This document shows positions 34,211 to 45,555 of a DNA stretch of 64,000 nt, one piece after another. Made by a program: the position numbers and the translations under genes. Under the pieces are notes generated by a model, which did not search any database, was not told the origin of the DNA, and saw nothing but the letters and a program-made list of their open reading frames with translations. Source of the stretch: Pinus tabuliformis. Its lineage: Eukaryota > Streptophyta > Pinopsida > Pinales > Pinaceae. The DNA is taken from positions 803,053,592-803,117,591 of the forward strand of contig CM062805.1 in assembly GCA_031772625.1 (NCBI GenBank), written 5' to 3'. Positions within the stretch are counted from its first letter, which is position 1; each line of letters starts with the position of its first letter.

Positions 34211-37200
34211 TTAAACAACCTTACTCAAATTATGCGAAACAAAACTAAAATAGAAATAAAACGTGGTGACTAACTCCTTTGCCTTTGATCTTTGAGATCG
34301 AAGATGTCCATCATTACTTTGAGCTATGTTAGTCAGCCGATTGCAGATTTCAACTGCCCAGTGAACATGACATCGGTTAGTGTTGGAACCATTTTCTTCA
34401 GGAAAGTGGTTAGGCATCATAGGGTCATCCACTGGCTATAAGGTTCAACTAAACATTGCGAGTATGCTTCCCAGTTTAACCTGGTAATTTGCCTAATTGC
34501 TCCCTCATTTTCCTCTGATGCCTACCTCCATTGTTGTTCAAGTTGTTTGACATTTGGATGAAAACATGAGACAGACTCTTCCACTAGGTTGGCGCTCTCT
34601 TAATTATCATTTATGTTTTCAATAACACTATTTGTTGTTGCTGCTGCTGCGACTGTTCACTTTTCTGCATGTCTAAGCCAAGAATATTTGTCTACAAATA
34701 TAATTCCTTTATGTGACTCTTCTAGTTCAGGCGAATCGGCCTTCCTCCCATCCTTTGAATTCTTTCAAGTGATGAAGTCAGATACTCTTTTCAAGATTTC
34801 ATCATATTCAAATCTCACGTTAATGACTTGATTCGTTAACTTGTCACTAGTCTCACAATAAGGAATCAACCGTGATTCCTTTTAGCATAGAAGTTCTTTT
34901 TGGTGCATTAGCTGGGAGTTAAGGTTGAGCGCTTCAATTATAAACTGATCAATTTTTGAACTGCCCTTATACTTATTTGTTATTGTTTGTATCTGCGCTT
35001 CCTTTTTTGCTAAGTTGGCTTGATGTTTTATTTGCATCTACTCGAATTCTTTCTGGGGCTTGGCTATTTGCAATTCCGCTTATTGGTTAGATTTTTCTTG
35101 CTCTAACTGTTGTTCCAACAACAAAATTTTATTTTCATTTTCTTTGAGCAACATTTGTACCTCTGTTACTTTATCAATAGTTTTTGTAGCATAGGCTCCT
35201 ACAAACTGCGACACTCTAGCAAGGTTCTCAGATGGTTCGATAGGTGAATCTTTCCAGACAATATCCATTGATTCATTATCGGGAGTAGTAGGAAATGTAG
35301 CATCCAAATTCCTCCTCTTTCTTTGCCTTTTGATGACAGCTTTGTGGTCTGGGCTATAGAACATATCTAAAGGAGGAATATCTTCAATTCTCAAAATAAT
35401 TTTAGAGGTAGGAGTGGTAGGAATCTGCTCTACCTCTTGAGCATTTACAATTTTCTCTACTATAATTTCTTGAGTTGCTTTGTGTTGTGGAGTCTATAGC
35501 TCAGGTTCTTGTCCCTCTATATGGAGAGCTTTATTAAAATGCTTCCATTCTTTCTGTAAATCAATTAGTGAGGGATTTTTTAACTGGGTGGAGGTGGAGT
35601 GAATTTCAGCTTGTTTCTTAGCTGAGGTTTTCTCAGCTACTTTTTCTATAGATTCGGTTGTATCCTCTTCTTAATCCTTACCTGTACTCCCCCATTCTGT
35701 CACTATTTCTCTAAGTTCTCTAACTCCCTAGTAGACTTCTCTTCGGACTCTACTTCGGAGTCATCTTTAGAATTTTCTCTAGATCTCTCTTATAGGCTTA
35801 TGCTGGGAGTTGGCTCCCTTATTGGTTCAAATTGTAATTGGTCCAATGGTACCTTTAACAATCTCCTTTCTCTGTATTCATGAAAGGCGTCATGATCTTC
35901 TGGGTCAAAAAATAGTGATGCCATGTGCTTCACATTTGTGAATGTTTCTTTTTGTAGGAAGGAATCATAAGATGCATCTTCCTCATGAGTGAATGTGTTC
36001 ACTTTCATGAGGGTAATGAAGTCTTTGGCAGTGTCATTTGGGTCATACTACCTTCCTAGGAATTTAGGTAATTTTAGAGATTTCATGATCTCCACTTCTT
36101 TGCATTCACGCAAAAAATCATGCAGTGGAAATGCTCCACACTACAATGGAAATGTATGCCAAATAGCCTTCTTTTGTTCCTTTAATCCTTTGCTTAGCCC
36201 ACCCTGACTTGTTGTTAGGTAGGCTATCTCTCTAGCCATCAATTTGTCAGGGACATATTATGGGAGGACATGCGGCGAGGAAATGCTCCCGAATAATCTG
36301 ATATATGTGAATGTTTCCTCCCTAAACCATCTGGCCACTGGGAGGATATCCACTTCGGCTTCCTTAGAAAACCTAGGGGCATTTTGGTTGTAAACCTATT
36401 TATAGATAGGTAGCATGACTCCATGACAAATTTTGTAACAATGGGGGTGGAACTAAGACTTCCACATGTCCTTATGATATATATGAATGGGAAGTGGATC
36501 CTTCATAGTCCAATTACATCCCATGAATGGGAAGTGGATCCTTCATAGTCCACTTACATCCCATGATAAGAAATTTTGAACCGAAATAGATTGCATCCAT
36601 TACATAGGCACTCATAAAGAATGGAGGGAAAACCCTCGAAGATATACTCCTTTTCCTCCTGTAATCTATTATTGCATTTGCTAAATTATCATAAAAAATT
36701 TGGGCCCAATTCATTATGGTTGCGTTTATGGATGCATCTATTAATGGTAGCCATTCTAGGGAAAATTTTGTGCTATCGGGCTTGAATAACATCCTACATA
36801 GCATGGTTGCTACAAAACTATGAGGAGGAGAAATAGATGCAGTAGAGTACATCTCGTTTTGTCCTTTTTGATCTTGCCCTCATTTTTCGACCAGGTTTGC
36901 ATGACATCTAATCGGTCCTTGTTCTCCTTGGAAAACTTCTCAAGGCATTGTTTGTTGTAGAGCGTTTATGGCTGTAGCATGTTGTAAATAAGTTGTAGGT
37001 TGTTTAGCAAAAAAATATCCCATAACCTCTTGGTTGCTATTCTTAAATTCTCTATTTGAGATATCAACTTGATCAATTATCCATTCAACCATATCTATAT
37101 AAGGGATTATCTTTGGTCATGCAGCTATGTGATGCAGAAATGAGCATGTCATCTCAAAAAATGAGGCGTTTGAGGAAGCATAACCATTAGTTGTGACCTT

Positions 37201-37359
37201 TGTTTCTAGAGGTCTTGGTTCCTCTTCTTGTAATAAATCATACATGGTTTCCCACGTAGAGGTTCCTCCTTCTCTACTACACGTAGTATCTGTCAATAAA
37301 GGAGTCATTTCTGATTTCTCAGACATAACTACCTTTCCCTTATTTTCCATTGCTTCCAA
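34211..37359 (-). pseudogene. Accessory ORF of Tat-B (sense strand), broken, function unknown
   Basis: A long decayed protein reads leftward from an ATG near 37359. Its N-terminal half looks globular, with NWAQIFYDNLANAIIDYRRK and RVFPPFFMSAYVMDAIYF near 36560-36730, then DILPVARWFREETFTYIR, and MKVNTFTHEEDASYDSFL near 36008. The C-terminal half is charged and coiled-coil-like (KENENKILLLEQQLEQEK) and ends HVHWAVEICNRLTNIAQ near 34350. The N-terminal part resembles the 'putative plant transposon protein' type found beside plant gypsy elements; this is tentative. It lies between integrase and the 3' LTR. Many stops occur. A partial second copy is at 61347-63053. Confidence 0.55.
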
Positions 37360-39478
37360 AGACTCCTTCTGTGGATTTTACCTGAAAATGGAGAAAAACA
37401 GTAGCTATCGGATATACATAGATAAGAATGAACGTAAAATGGAATAATACAAATAACTTGAAAAGGTGATAGGAAATGAGTTTTATTTGAACGCAAGTGA
37501 GAAGATATCATATCGCGTTAATCTTTATTAAATTCCCACTTAATGTTTCGTTATTTCTTAGATTTATTTCTCATTAATTTCCATATCGTAAGTCAGGAAG
37601 AAAGATTTTAGGGTGGTGAGCCTTTAAATTGCGAAAATGCTAATTTTGCGATTGTGATGTAATATCACAAATCACATTATTGCATTATGTTTGTACGTTT
37701 TCCTTATCATTTCTTTAGTTTCTATGAGATGCGAAATGTGGGCCGCTTACTATCGCTTCTAAAACAAACCTTATTTGTCAGGTTTTTTTTTGTGTAAATC
37801 CCTTTTTATTAAGTGGCAGAGCTAAATACTTGTTTGTAACATATCTCAGGACCAGGTTCGAGTCTCAATCACATTTTGCAAACTCGACAGGTGGTAAGTT
37901 TGCGGTGTTCTTTTTAATGTCCGAAATGCAATGCGATAAGGGAAATGATTTCATTGCAATTTCACATCTCACATGTTTTAAGGTAACTCATTAAGGTTTG
38001 CCTTCTATAAATAGCGATATGAGATGTGGGCCTTAGTTTTAATAAGAAATGCCTTAGGACTTAGTTTATATAAGAAATGTAATAGTTTCAAAGTGTTTAG
38101 TGTGGAGTCATCTTTTGATCACTTTTCACTAGTTTTTGTTGATTAGCAAGGCTTTTAATCACACTTGATCATGCGATATGCGGGAAAGGCAAACATTTAC
38201 TAGTTTTTTGAAAATGTGTTTGATTGATATCTTGTTTTATTCAAAAATTTAATAAAGAAGATGCCTAAAAGCTAAACTTATTTTTGGAAGGATTTTTTTA
38301 AAGGGTCCCCATTTATTAATGTAACATTGACTACTAATATTAACAAATGGGGGCTTTTGAATAACACAATAATTGGTCATTCACTTGGAAGAACCAGTTA
38401 TCTCTGAGAGGTTTTTGAAATTTCTAAAAACTTCCAAAATAAATATGGTTTAGAAAATAAAAATTACATAATATATACGGTAAGTAATACTGCTCTTTGA
38501 ATAATTAAACAACATCCACTTAACTATAATTCTTTTGATTATCCTCTTCACATAAGAATGTTACCTTGTTTACATCAGTCATTACTTGGTTTCAAAGATA
38601 AAAACAGGGAGGCTCTTCAGAGATCAGTTTTTCGTATACTCAGTTGTTATGGGTAGAGCCTCTACTGCCAATACGAATTCATAGCCTCGACATGGTTAAC
38701 TTTTACCAAAAAATATTTAGTATCCCACCCAGGTCAGAATACAATTTTTAAAGATAAGCTCATATTTATATACTTATTTCCTTTTTATTTTATGAAATAA
38801 TTCCTTTTTTTCAAAATTTTATCTTTTATCCCTTAAAGGACAATGTCTTGGTTTGGTGACCAAAATTTACAATGCCATTCACTTGATTATAACTTAACTG
38901 AACAAGATGGCTCTTAATGAGACCCCTTGTTTTTTAATCAATACAATCTCAAGCCATTACCCTGTTTTGATATGCAGTATTGGTAATGTCATCCAGTTAT
39001 AACCTTATGATCATAGTAAGCTGGCTCTTGATGAGACCTCTTATCCTTTTAAGTTTAAGTATATTTTAGAATTACACTGTAAAAATGAAAACTAAATAGA
39101 TGGGGAGAATCATTGGCTCCTTAAGAGCTTTTGGATGACAATTGTAGAGTTTAAATATGCTTTTCTGTAGAGAGACTTTGCTTTGTTATTGATACTTTTC
39201 TTGACTGATGTAGAGGCAAAGTTCCTTTATAAAGCTAAGTTTTATCGATGATCAAATAATTTTGGTAGAAAACAAGCAATTTCAAAGCAACAGAACTTAA
39301 CCTTATGTTTTATGTGTGAAAGTTATTTTCATAACAATCTTTACTTATACAAGAAAAAAGTCAAAAATAAAAAGAGGCTATTATTTGCAAAGCCAAAAGT
39401 AAATGTTCCTCAACTTGTATTATTTTTTGTTAAAAAAATTAAAGGCAATAATATACAGGGAATAGAAGAGATAATCTT
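37360..39478. other. Tat-B 3' region between accessory ORF and integrase
   Basis: No coding domain. It holds a TATA-like CTATAAATAG at about 38003, an imperfect inverted repeat (38307-38352) and a diverged direct repeat: variants of GGCTCTTAATGAGACC at about 38910 and 39025, ~115 bases apart. Repeat-rich UTRs are typical of Tat elements. Confidence 0.5.
38307..38352. repeat. Imperfect inverted repeat
   Basis: Arms CCCCATTTATTAATGT and ATATTAACAAATGGGG match at 14 of 16 positions around a 14-base spacer. Confidence 0.7.
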
Positions 39479-40621
39479 CTATGGAAAATATTTCTTTAAG
39501 ATCTGCCCATTAACGGGTAGAGATTCTCTCTTGCCTAATAATTCGTGCAATAAAAAGGTTGATGGGCCTATTTGTTCCACAATTTGAAATGGGCCAAGCC
39601 ACATTTTTTGTAACTTGGTATGCTTACCTTTTTCTTCGTGGGCTTTATTGCATTTCAATACTATGTCTTCAAGTTGAAAATATTTTGAACTTATAGAATT
39701 TGAATCAAAAGAAGCTTTCACTAACTATTGATGACATGCGTGTGTGATTCCAGCCTTTTCCCTTTCCTCTTCAAGCTTAAGGATTTGTAACTGTCTAACT
39801 TGCATAGAAGAGGAAGGATTTTCTTCAATGAACTGAACTAGGGATAGAGAGGGAATAGTTATATTTGTGGGTAGGCCAACTTCTTTCCCATAGACCAAAT
39901 TAAAAGGAGAAGTGTCAATGGCAGCCTTCTGAGTTATTTGATCTGCTCATACAGAAAATATTAAAGACTTATGCTAGTTCTTCTCATTTTGGTCAACAAC
40001 TCGTTTAATAATCCTTATGACATTTTTGTTTGTAGATTCAACTAACCCATTTCCCTGTGGATAATAGTTAGCAGAGTATTTAAGCTTAAAACCTCTTTTA
40101 AGAGAAAATTGTGTCATGGCATTGCCTGGAAAATAAGATGCATTATCAAACATCAAGGTAGATGACATACCAAATCTACTAATGATAAATTGATCGATGA
40201 ATTCAATGATGTTTTCAGAATTGGTGACCTTAAGTGGAATGGCTTCCACCCATTTTGTGAAGTAATCAGTTGTTGTAAGGATATATCTATGATTCTTAGA
40301 AGAATGAGGAACAATCTCACCTATTATGTCCAATTTCCATTACTCAAATGGTTGTTCAATATTGATTGGTTGTAATGGTAATGTGGGTTTTCTCTTTCTC
40401 CGAGCAGCTATTCGACAAAATTTACATCACCTTACATAATTGTGTGTATCCTTGAATAATTTTGGCCAATAATAGTCAGCACGCAAGATTTTATGTCTGG
40501 ATGTATCTCGTCCAAAATGTCCACGAGCTAGTCCATCATGGAGTTCCTGCAACACCTTCTTTGCCTCAGATTTTTCAAGACATATAAGTAAAACATAATC
40601 ATAATTTATTCTAAATAGCAT
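39479..40621 (-). pseudogene. Tat-B integrase
   Basis: Reading leftward: the zinc-binding region (LHDGLARGHFGRDTSRHKIL, then CKFC), and the core with LDIIGEIV and TTTDYFTKWVEAIPLK, then MFDNASYFPGN and YYPQGNGLVESTNKN, so the D, D and E positions are all present. The C-terminal part reads FQLEDIVLKCNKAHEEKG, KMWLGPFQIVEQIG and LPVNGQILKKYF. Three or more stops interrupt it. It begins at FRINYD, exactly at the Tat-C insertion; the preceding residues are encoded at 56569 onward. Confidence 0.85.
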
Positions 40622-41755
40622 TGTTGGAGAGGCAAATCCCCTCTACGGATAGAGGTGATCCCTACTAGCCCAGAACGGGTCTAGCAACAATCATCAATGC
40701 TACTACGCAAGTTCCTAGTTGCAATTAAAAGATAGGAAAAGAACACCTACTTGGAGTCCAACGCTTGTCGTTTGGTGAAGAGATGCCACCTTCACTCCTT
40801 CGCTTTGGCTGGTCACGATCCTCCGCGATCTCTGCGAATAGATACCTGCACACACGAAGAGAAGACAAACACAAGCGTGAAATCTAGTAAAAGCAACTAT
40901 ACATCAGTCAGAAAAGATGTAATTCACATTATACATTGCATGGACAAATGAGAATGGAACAATAATAGCAGTCATCTATTATTAATCAAAACAGAGAAGA
41001 GTACAACCAAGCGTTCTGACGTCGATATCCTTCTCAGGAGGGGCCGGTCAGCAAGCTCTTCAAGCATTCACCTTTGGAAATAATTCTCCCAAGACAAGAG
41101 ATTCTTTCTCTCACACAAGAAAATCAACACAACCTTCCCTAAGCTATCAATCACTTCCACACTTATCACACCCACTACCTACAGCAGCAGCAAACTGAGC
41201 ACACAATGCAAGCTATTCCATACTATATCCAACTAGCTGCTCATGGTAATGGTAGAGGTTTATATAGGAGAAGGAGTCTCCTTGAAAGGTGGAAGGATGA
41301 GCTTATCTCCAAGGGAAGTGGTTGCAAAGGGTCGAACAGACATGCCATAGAAGGGAGGCGACATTCACAAGACTAACAACCAAGCCTGGAGTTATCTGGA
41401 AGGCTGGCTGTTGGAACAAATTCGCCCAAACTGGATCAGCGCGGGTGCATAACTGGGCTGGCGCGCTGACAGCGCAAGGCAATAACAGTAAAGCCTTGGT
41501 CAGCGCGGGTTGATACAAGCGTAGGTAGCGCTGGTGAATCAGCGCGGAAAAGCCGTGTGCTTCCGCGCTGGCAGCGCACGTGGCTAGTTATAAGGCGCCA
41601 GTCAGCGCGGATATTTTAGAAACAGACGCGCTGATGAGGAAAACTTTAGAAAAAGTGGGTTTTTGACCAGTTCAGAAGGCATGGACTTGGTTATTGTGAA
41701 TTCTTGGCACAGTAGGGATACTGACTGGATGACAGTGACAAATTACTGTGTAACA
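40622..41755 (-). repeat. 3' LTR of Tat-C
   Basis: 1134 bp, paired with 55431-56563. A TATA box (TATATAAA, minus strand) lies at 41259-41266. Three hairpins with TCAGCGCG-type stems occupy 41436-41634. Confidence 0.95.
41436..41634. repeat. Three GC-rich hairpins in the LTR (TCAGCGCG module)
   Basis: Hairpin 1: TCAGCGCG at 41436 and CGCGCTGA at 41462. Hairpin 2: CAGCGCGGAA at 41540 and TTCCGCGCTG at 41561. Hairpin 3: TCAGCGCG at 41602 and CGCGCTGA at 41627. All arms are perfect. The right LTR repeats the set at 56244-56435, with the third damaged by a G-to-A change. Confidence 0.9.
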
Positions 41756-41770
41756 GATGCCCCCTAAAGC
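41756..41770 (-). promoter_or_regulatory. Polypurine tract of Tat-C
   Basis: On the minus strand, CTTTAGGGGGCATC directly precedes the LTR start TGTTACAC. This is the expected place and composition. Confidence 0.85.
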
Positions 41771-43474
41771 ATGAAGACCGAGAGAGTGGGAGGGGTGAAA
41801 TGCTTTACAAGACTTGCCGAACTGGAACACCACCAGGAAGGACCGAACATCTCTGATAATCAAGTACATGCAGTCTAGGCATGGGCGCAGCCATCCGAAA
41901 GACATGCGAAAGGTCTGTGGAATGGACGCAGCCACCCAGCTAAAGAGACCATGATAGTGATAAGGTATGGTCGCAGCCATCCATGAAGACTCAGGTATGG
42001 GCGCAGCCATCCATCTATGAGTCATGTAATGATCATCCACAAAATCGCAACCTGGACCATAACAGTCAGAGATCCAGGGTCTTGCGCTCCCTCTCGACCC
42101 GACCAAAGTACAAGTCCAAGCATGTGAATACATGAGCTGAAGTCGAACACGCATGGACATCATCTGATTACCAGTCAATGATGAAAACTGTTAACAGACG
42201 CGAGAGGTACCACCAATAGTGACAATGGTCCTCAAGGTACTATAGGTACAATATGCGGCGTGTGAAGCAATGAGTTGGTGTCGAACACCCACGGAATCAT
42301 TCGATCGGAGGCTAATGATGTAAACCTCTCGTCGAACACGAAGAACCTGCCATTGAGGCATGCAGGCTCCAAGGCACCTAAAGGGAGTCTCTAGATCGCC
42401 TTCCTGGATAATGAGTTGAAGTCGACAAGAGGTGACCTTGATCGAAGGTGGGCCATAATGTTTCCCACATCAACGACACGAGGCAGAGGTAAAATGATTT
42501 GTGTGAGATAGCAGATGAGGTTGTATCAGTGCAGAGGTCAACTTCTCTTGAACATATCGGCGGCACGACAGTGGATGTGGCAATATTTGACATCAAATGA
42601 GCAGAGGGTATGAGGACGAGGCCATGAGGAAATGAGAGGTCAAAATAGGATAACCCATACCCGTGGAGGTCAATTGTGAAACAGAATGAGGAATTCCCAC
42701 CCGACATGAATGCAGACCAGTGCCATGTTCAAGAGCGACATACTGCCGACGCGACAATTATTATAGTTCCATTTTCCCCACCATTTCTGGCAGGTACCCC
42801 GATTATTTTTGGATGTCAAGCTTGACGGGGATAGCATATGCTTGGGGAGTGTCATTTCGACAATGCCCGATGTCATCAAGTGTTTAACGAGCCTGACAAA
42901 GGAAAAACTTGGCGTCTTTTCTTGTTTAGAGAGTCTGAAAAGACAGCAGAAAAGGAGACTCCAGGGGGGTCCTTTTTCGTACAGTTGTGTCTCTCGAGCC
43001 TGAAAAAGTATAAAATGATGCTCGAAAGAACCGCCCGACCATTACGATCGAGGAGTACTTTTCATAAATAGTGCCTTCGACCCGAAAAAGTAAAAAAGCG
43101 GTCGGAAACACGTCGTTTTAGAGCCGTTAACGAGCGCGAAACGACAAACACCCGGCAATCTTTTTAGTTCAACGGTCGAAAAAGAGCTTAAAACGACCGC
43201 CTTTCGTTCCCTTTAACGAGCTAAAAGGAGGCTCGGCTATCTTTTCTTGATTTGTGTCAGAAAAGAGCTCAAAGACGACAGTTTGGAGACCAAGTGTACG
43301 ATGAACCGTTATGACCACACCGGTTATTCCGAACCTGCACAAGAACACTACCCGCATAAATCCATTCGATATGTGGAAAAAGCATATTAAAACATGCATT
43401 CAGTGAGACTAGGGCTAAATCCATGGTAAAAAAGATGACAAAAACCCAAAATATGGTCATTTATGAGTTTTTAC
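41771..43474. other. Repeat-rich 3' UTR of Tat-C
   Basis: No protein domain is seen; the open frames here are short and unlike any family. Short dispersed repeats are frequent: four copies of ATGGGCGCAGCCATCC (listed separately), several of GTCGAACAC at about 42140-42340, and repeated CTGAAAAAGTA-like phrases at about 42930-43110. Hypervariable, repeat-forming 3' UTRs are known in Tat elements. Confidence 0.6.
41881..42012 (+). repeat. Four dispersed copies of a 16-mer
   Basis: ATGGGCGCAGCCATCC and one- to three-base variants start at 41881, 41922, 41967 and 41997. Confidence 0.85.
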
Positions 43475-43483
43475 TATAAATAG
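43475..43483 (+). promoter_or_regulatory. TATA box of the antisense gene
   Basis: TATAAATAG on the plus strand, opposite to the element's gag-pol. It lies ~130 bases before a splice donor (43608) and ~490 before the ATG at 43961. This order, TATA box, leader exon, intron, coding exon, looks like an independent promoter. Confidence 0.6.
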
Positions 43484-43607
43484 GGGGGGTAAAAAGTCAT
43501 TTTTACCATTTTACCTTTTTGGGACGTGAAGAACGTGGAGAAGACAGAAAGTTGACGGAGCAATTTCTAGCCCGTGCGGACACCATTCTTCGAACAGCTT
43601 CTTCCAG

Positions 43608-43954
43608 GTAGGTTCGCCTCTCCCTGCCTTGCATTTTGATTATATTTGGTAGGATTTTAACGGTGGAATTTGCCCAATTGGGCAAATTCTTTGAGCATGG
43701 ATGCGCTCTCGGTCAGCGCGGGTTTCCCGCTCGGGACCGTGCTGACCGATTTAATATTACATGTACCATCTTTTGGGTCAGCGTGGAAAACCCGTGTGCT
43801 TCCGCGCTGACCCAATGAAAAAACAACTGAGGCGCCATTTTCAGCGCGACTGTTTTTAAAACAGTCGCGCTGGCGCGGAAAAATATGAATTTTTATAAAA
43901 TGAACGTAAATTTTTCCACAAACAGCGATCTAATGTTTCTTCATGGTTTTGCAG
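43608..43954 (+). other. Predicted 5' UTR intron of the antisense gene
   Basis: The donor reads CCAG then GTAGGT at 43608. The acceptor reads CATGGTTTTGCAG, ending at 43954. The 347-bp intron would place the ATG at 43961 six bases into the next exon. The hairpins at 43711-43872 lie inside it. Predicted from splice-site consensus only. Confidence 0.5.
43711..43872. repeat. Three hairpins in the antisense gene intron (TCAGCGCG module)
   Basis: Hairpin A: GGTCAGCGCGG at 43711 pairs with CCGTGCTGACC at 43737 (10 of 11). Hairpin B: GGGTCAGCGTGGAA at 43775 pairs with TTCCGCGCTGACCC at 43800 (13 of 14). Hairpin C: CAGCGCGACTGTTTT at 43842 pairs perfectly with AAAACAGTCGCGCTG ending at 43872, with one base between. 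The phrase CGTGTGCTTCCGCGCTG is shared with the LTR. Confidence 0.9.
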
Positions 43955-43960
43955 GGCAAC

Positions 43961-45183
43961 ATGGCTTTCGTGTGGCAAGAGAGAGCCCATGATAATGAAG
44001 ATATAGCCGCATATGCGCTCGCCGAATGCCGGAATGCAATGCGGGCATGCGGTTTTCTGAAATTCTTCCTGACTCCGCGCTTGAGGGCGCAACCTGACTT
44101 GTTGGAGTTCCTGATCAGAGCATGGAACCCAATAGACGGGAAATTCACTATCCGCGGGCAAGATATCGAGTTTGATGCCTCGGATATCTATTTTTTGACT
44201 GGTTTGTCGCGCCGGGGCCAGAGGCCCATCCTGGAGGGGGCGCGACCCAGTGGCGAGACTCTGGACCAGCTGATGGCTAGAGTATGCCCAGGAGCTGAAA
44301 AGACACAGAGCGGGAAGGTAGGTATCCCGACGGTGTGGGACATGCCTCTCCGTACGATACTCTTCCTGGTGACATGGGCAGCGGGTTCCTTGGCCAACCA
44401 TGAGGCCTCGAAGAACCAACTGTTGTTAGCTCTGGAGTGCCTACAGCCCACTATCTTCGACTGGGCGAGTGCTGTGACTGCTAGCATGAAAAGGAAACTA
44501 AGCAAATGTCGTCGTGGAGAGGCGAAGCAGTTCGCATATGGGTCGCTTCTTCTGCCGCTCATGCTGGAGCGGGTGCCAACTCTACAGCTGCAGACCATGG
44601 CTGTGGATCCACCTAGAGGTCCTCGGGAGACGAGGGCCAATCGATGGGCCCAAGTCATGCCACGTGGAGGTGGTGGTCGTCCAGTGGCTTGGGGAGTGTA
44701 CTTCAGAGAGTGGTTGGAGCGACAGGTCATCTTTGTCGAGGATTGGCCGTATGCGGGTATGGACTTCCGCAACGACCCTGACATGCCACTGCCCGCAGGA
44801 GAGAACTAGGATGATGGAGGTACGTCACTTGATTTCGTTTTAATATTTTTGATGTTTTTGGTTTTTCATGTACATGTCTTTGACAGATGTCACTGTGTGC
44901 AGATGTGGGACCCACAAGACCCATAGGCTTGGCACCAACAGCACGGAGGGAGGGGCAAGGAGCTGGAGCCCTGGCCTTGGTTCCTCCAGGAGTTGATACT
45001 TCAGAGATGATAGCTCGCAACCTTGAGGGGTTGCTGGAGGGTGTGCCAGACTACCAGGGGGTCGAGGAGGTTCCTATAGAGCACCAGATCCACACAGTGG
45101 GGGTGGCACCCAGGGTGCACCGCCTGTTGAGGCGGGTGGCACGAGCGGCTGTATGCTACAGAGAGCATAACCCAGCACAGTAG
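43961..45183 (+). CDS. Antisense plant-mobile-domain-like gene of Tat-C
   Basis: The first coding exon (43961-44819) reads MAFVWQERAHDNEDIAAYAL, then LLEFLIRAWNPIDGKFTIRG, EFDASDIYFLTGLSRRGQR, and later AYGSLLLPLMLERVPTLQLQ. The pattern of a W-x-P block, 'dva.ltGLp.rG' and a following helical part is that of the plant mobile domain (aminotransferase-like), a family shared by plant transposable elements and a few host silencing genes. A predicted intron (44820-44902, donor GAG|GTACGT, acceptor GTGTGCAG) joins codon-phase-correct to a second exon (44903-45183) reading DVGPTRPIGLAPT...ARAAVCYRE. One TAG (44807-44809) lies ten bases before the donor: either a late nonsense change or the true end without splicing. 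An alternative in-frame start is 43943. The gene converges on the RNase H ORF. Confidence 0.65.
44820..44902 (+). other. Predicted coding intron of the antisense gene
   Basis: 83 bp, GTACGT...TTTCATGTACATG...GTGTGCAG, phase 1. Removing it connects exon 1 to the 44903-45183 frame without a shift. An alternative acceptor is TTTGACAG at 44886, which would put the downstream frame out of phase. Confidence 0.5.
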
Positions 45184-45555
45184 TCGCCTAGGTTTCCTTT
45201 TGATGTTTTGAGAGACATATGTCTCGAATGTATGGAGAACAGTGACTCTTATTTTTGACACATACACTTATTTTTGAGCGCCTCAGTGCGCCACACGATA
45301 TATATATATATATACATACCGATTTTTTGGATGGATCTTGTTACATGTGATGATGTTTTGTTTATGTTATGCAATTGTTCAGTACAAATGTGATCTTATG
45401 TATGAATTTGCACAACACATGACCCATGTATTTTAATTTTTTAATGCAAGCTTAAAATCACACATGGCACGCATGCAAACTATGCTTGGAAAAAATGATT
45501 TTATTTACATATGCTTATGGTCTTATTATGCTTTCTACGTTTACTTGTATGATGT
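45184..45555. other. Convergent spacer
   Basis: About 370 bases between the end of the antisense gene and the end of the RNase H ORF on the other strand. It contains a short AT microsatellite (about 45299-45315). No domain. Confidence 0.6.

Noticed and set aside
41672-42178. 168-codon minus-strand open frame in the Tat-C 3' UTR
   Set aside because: It overlaps the 3' LTR, the polypurine tract and the 16-mer repeats, and shows no recognisable motif.
43856-44784. Minus-strand open frames of 187 and 198 codons
   Set aside because: They are shadows opposite the plant-mobile-domain exon. The plus-strand frame has the family motifs and splice context; these do not.
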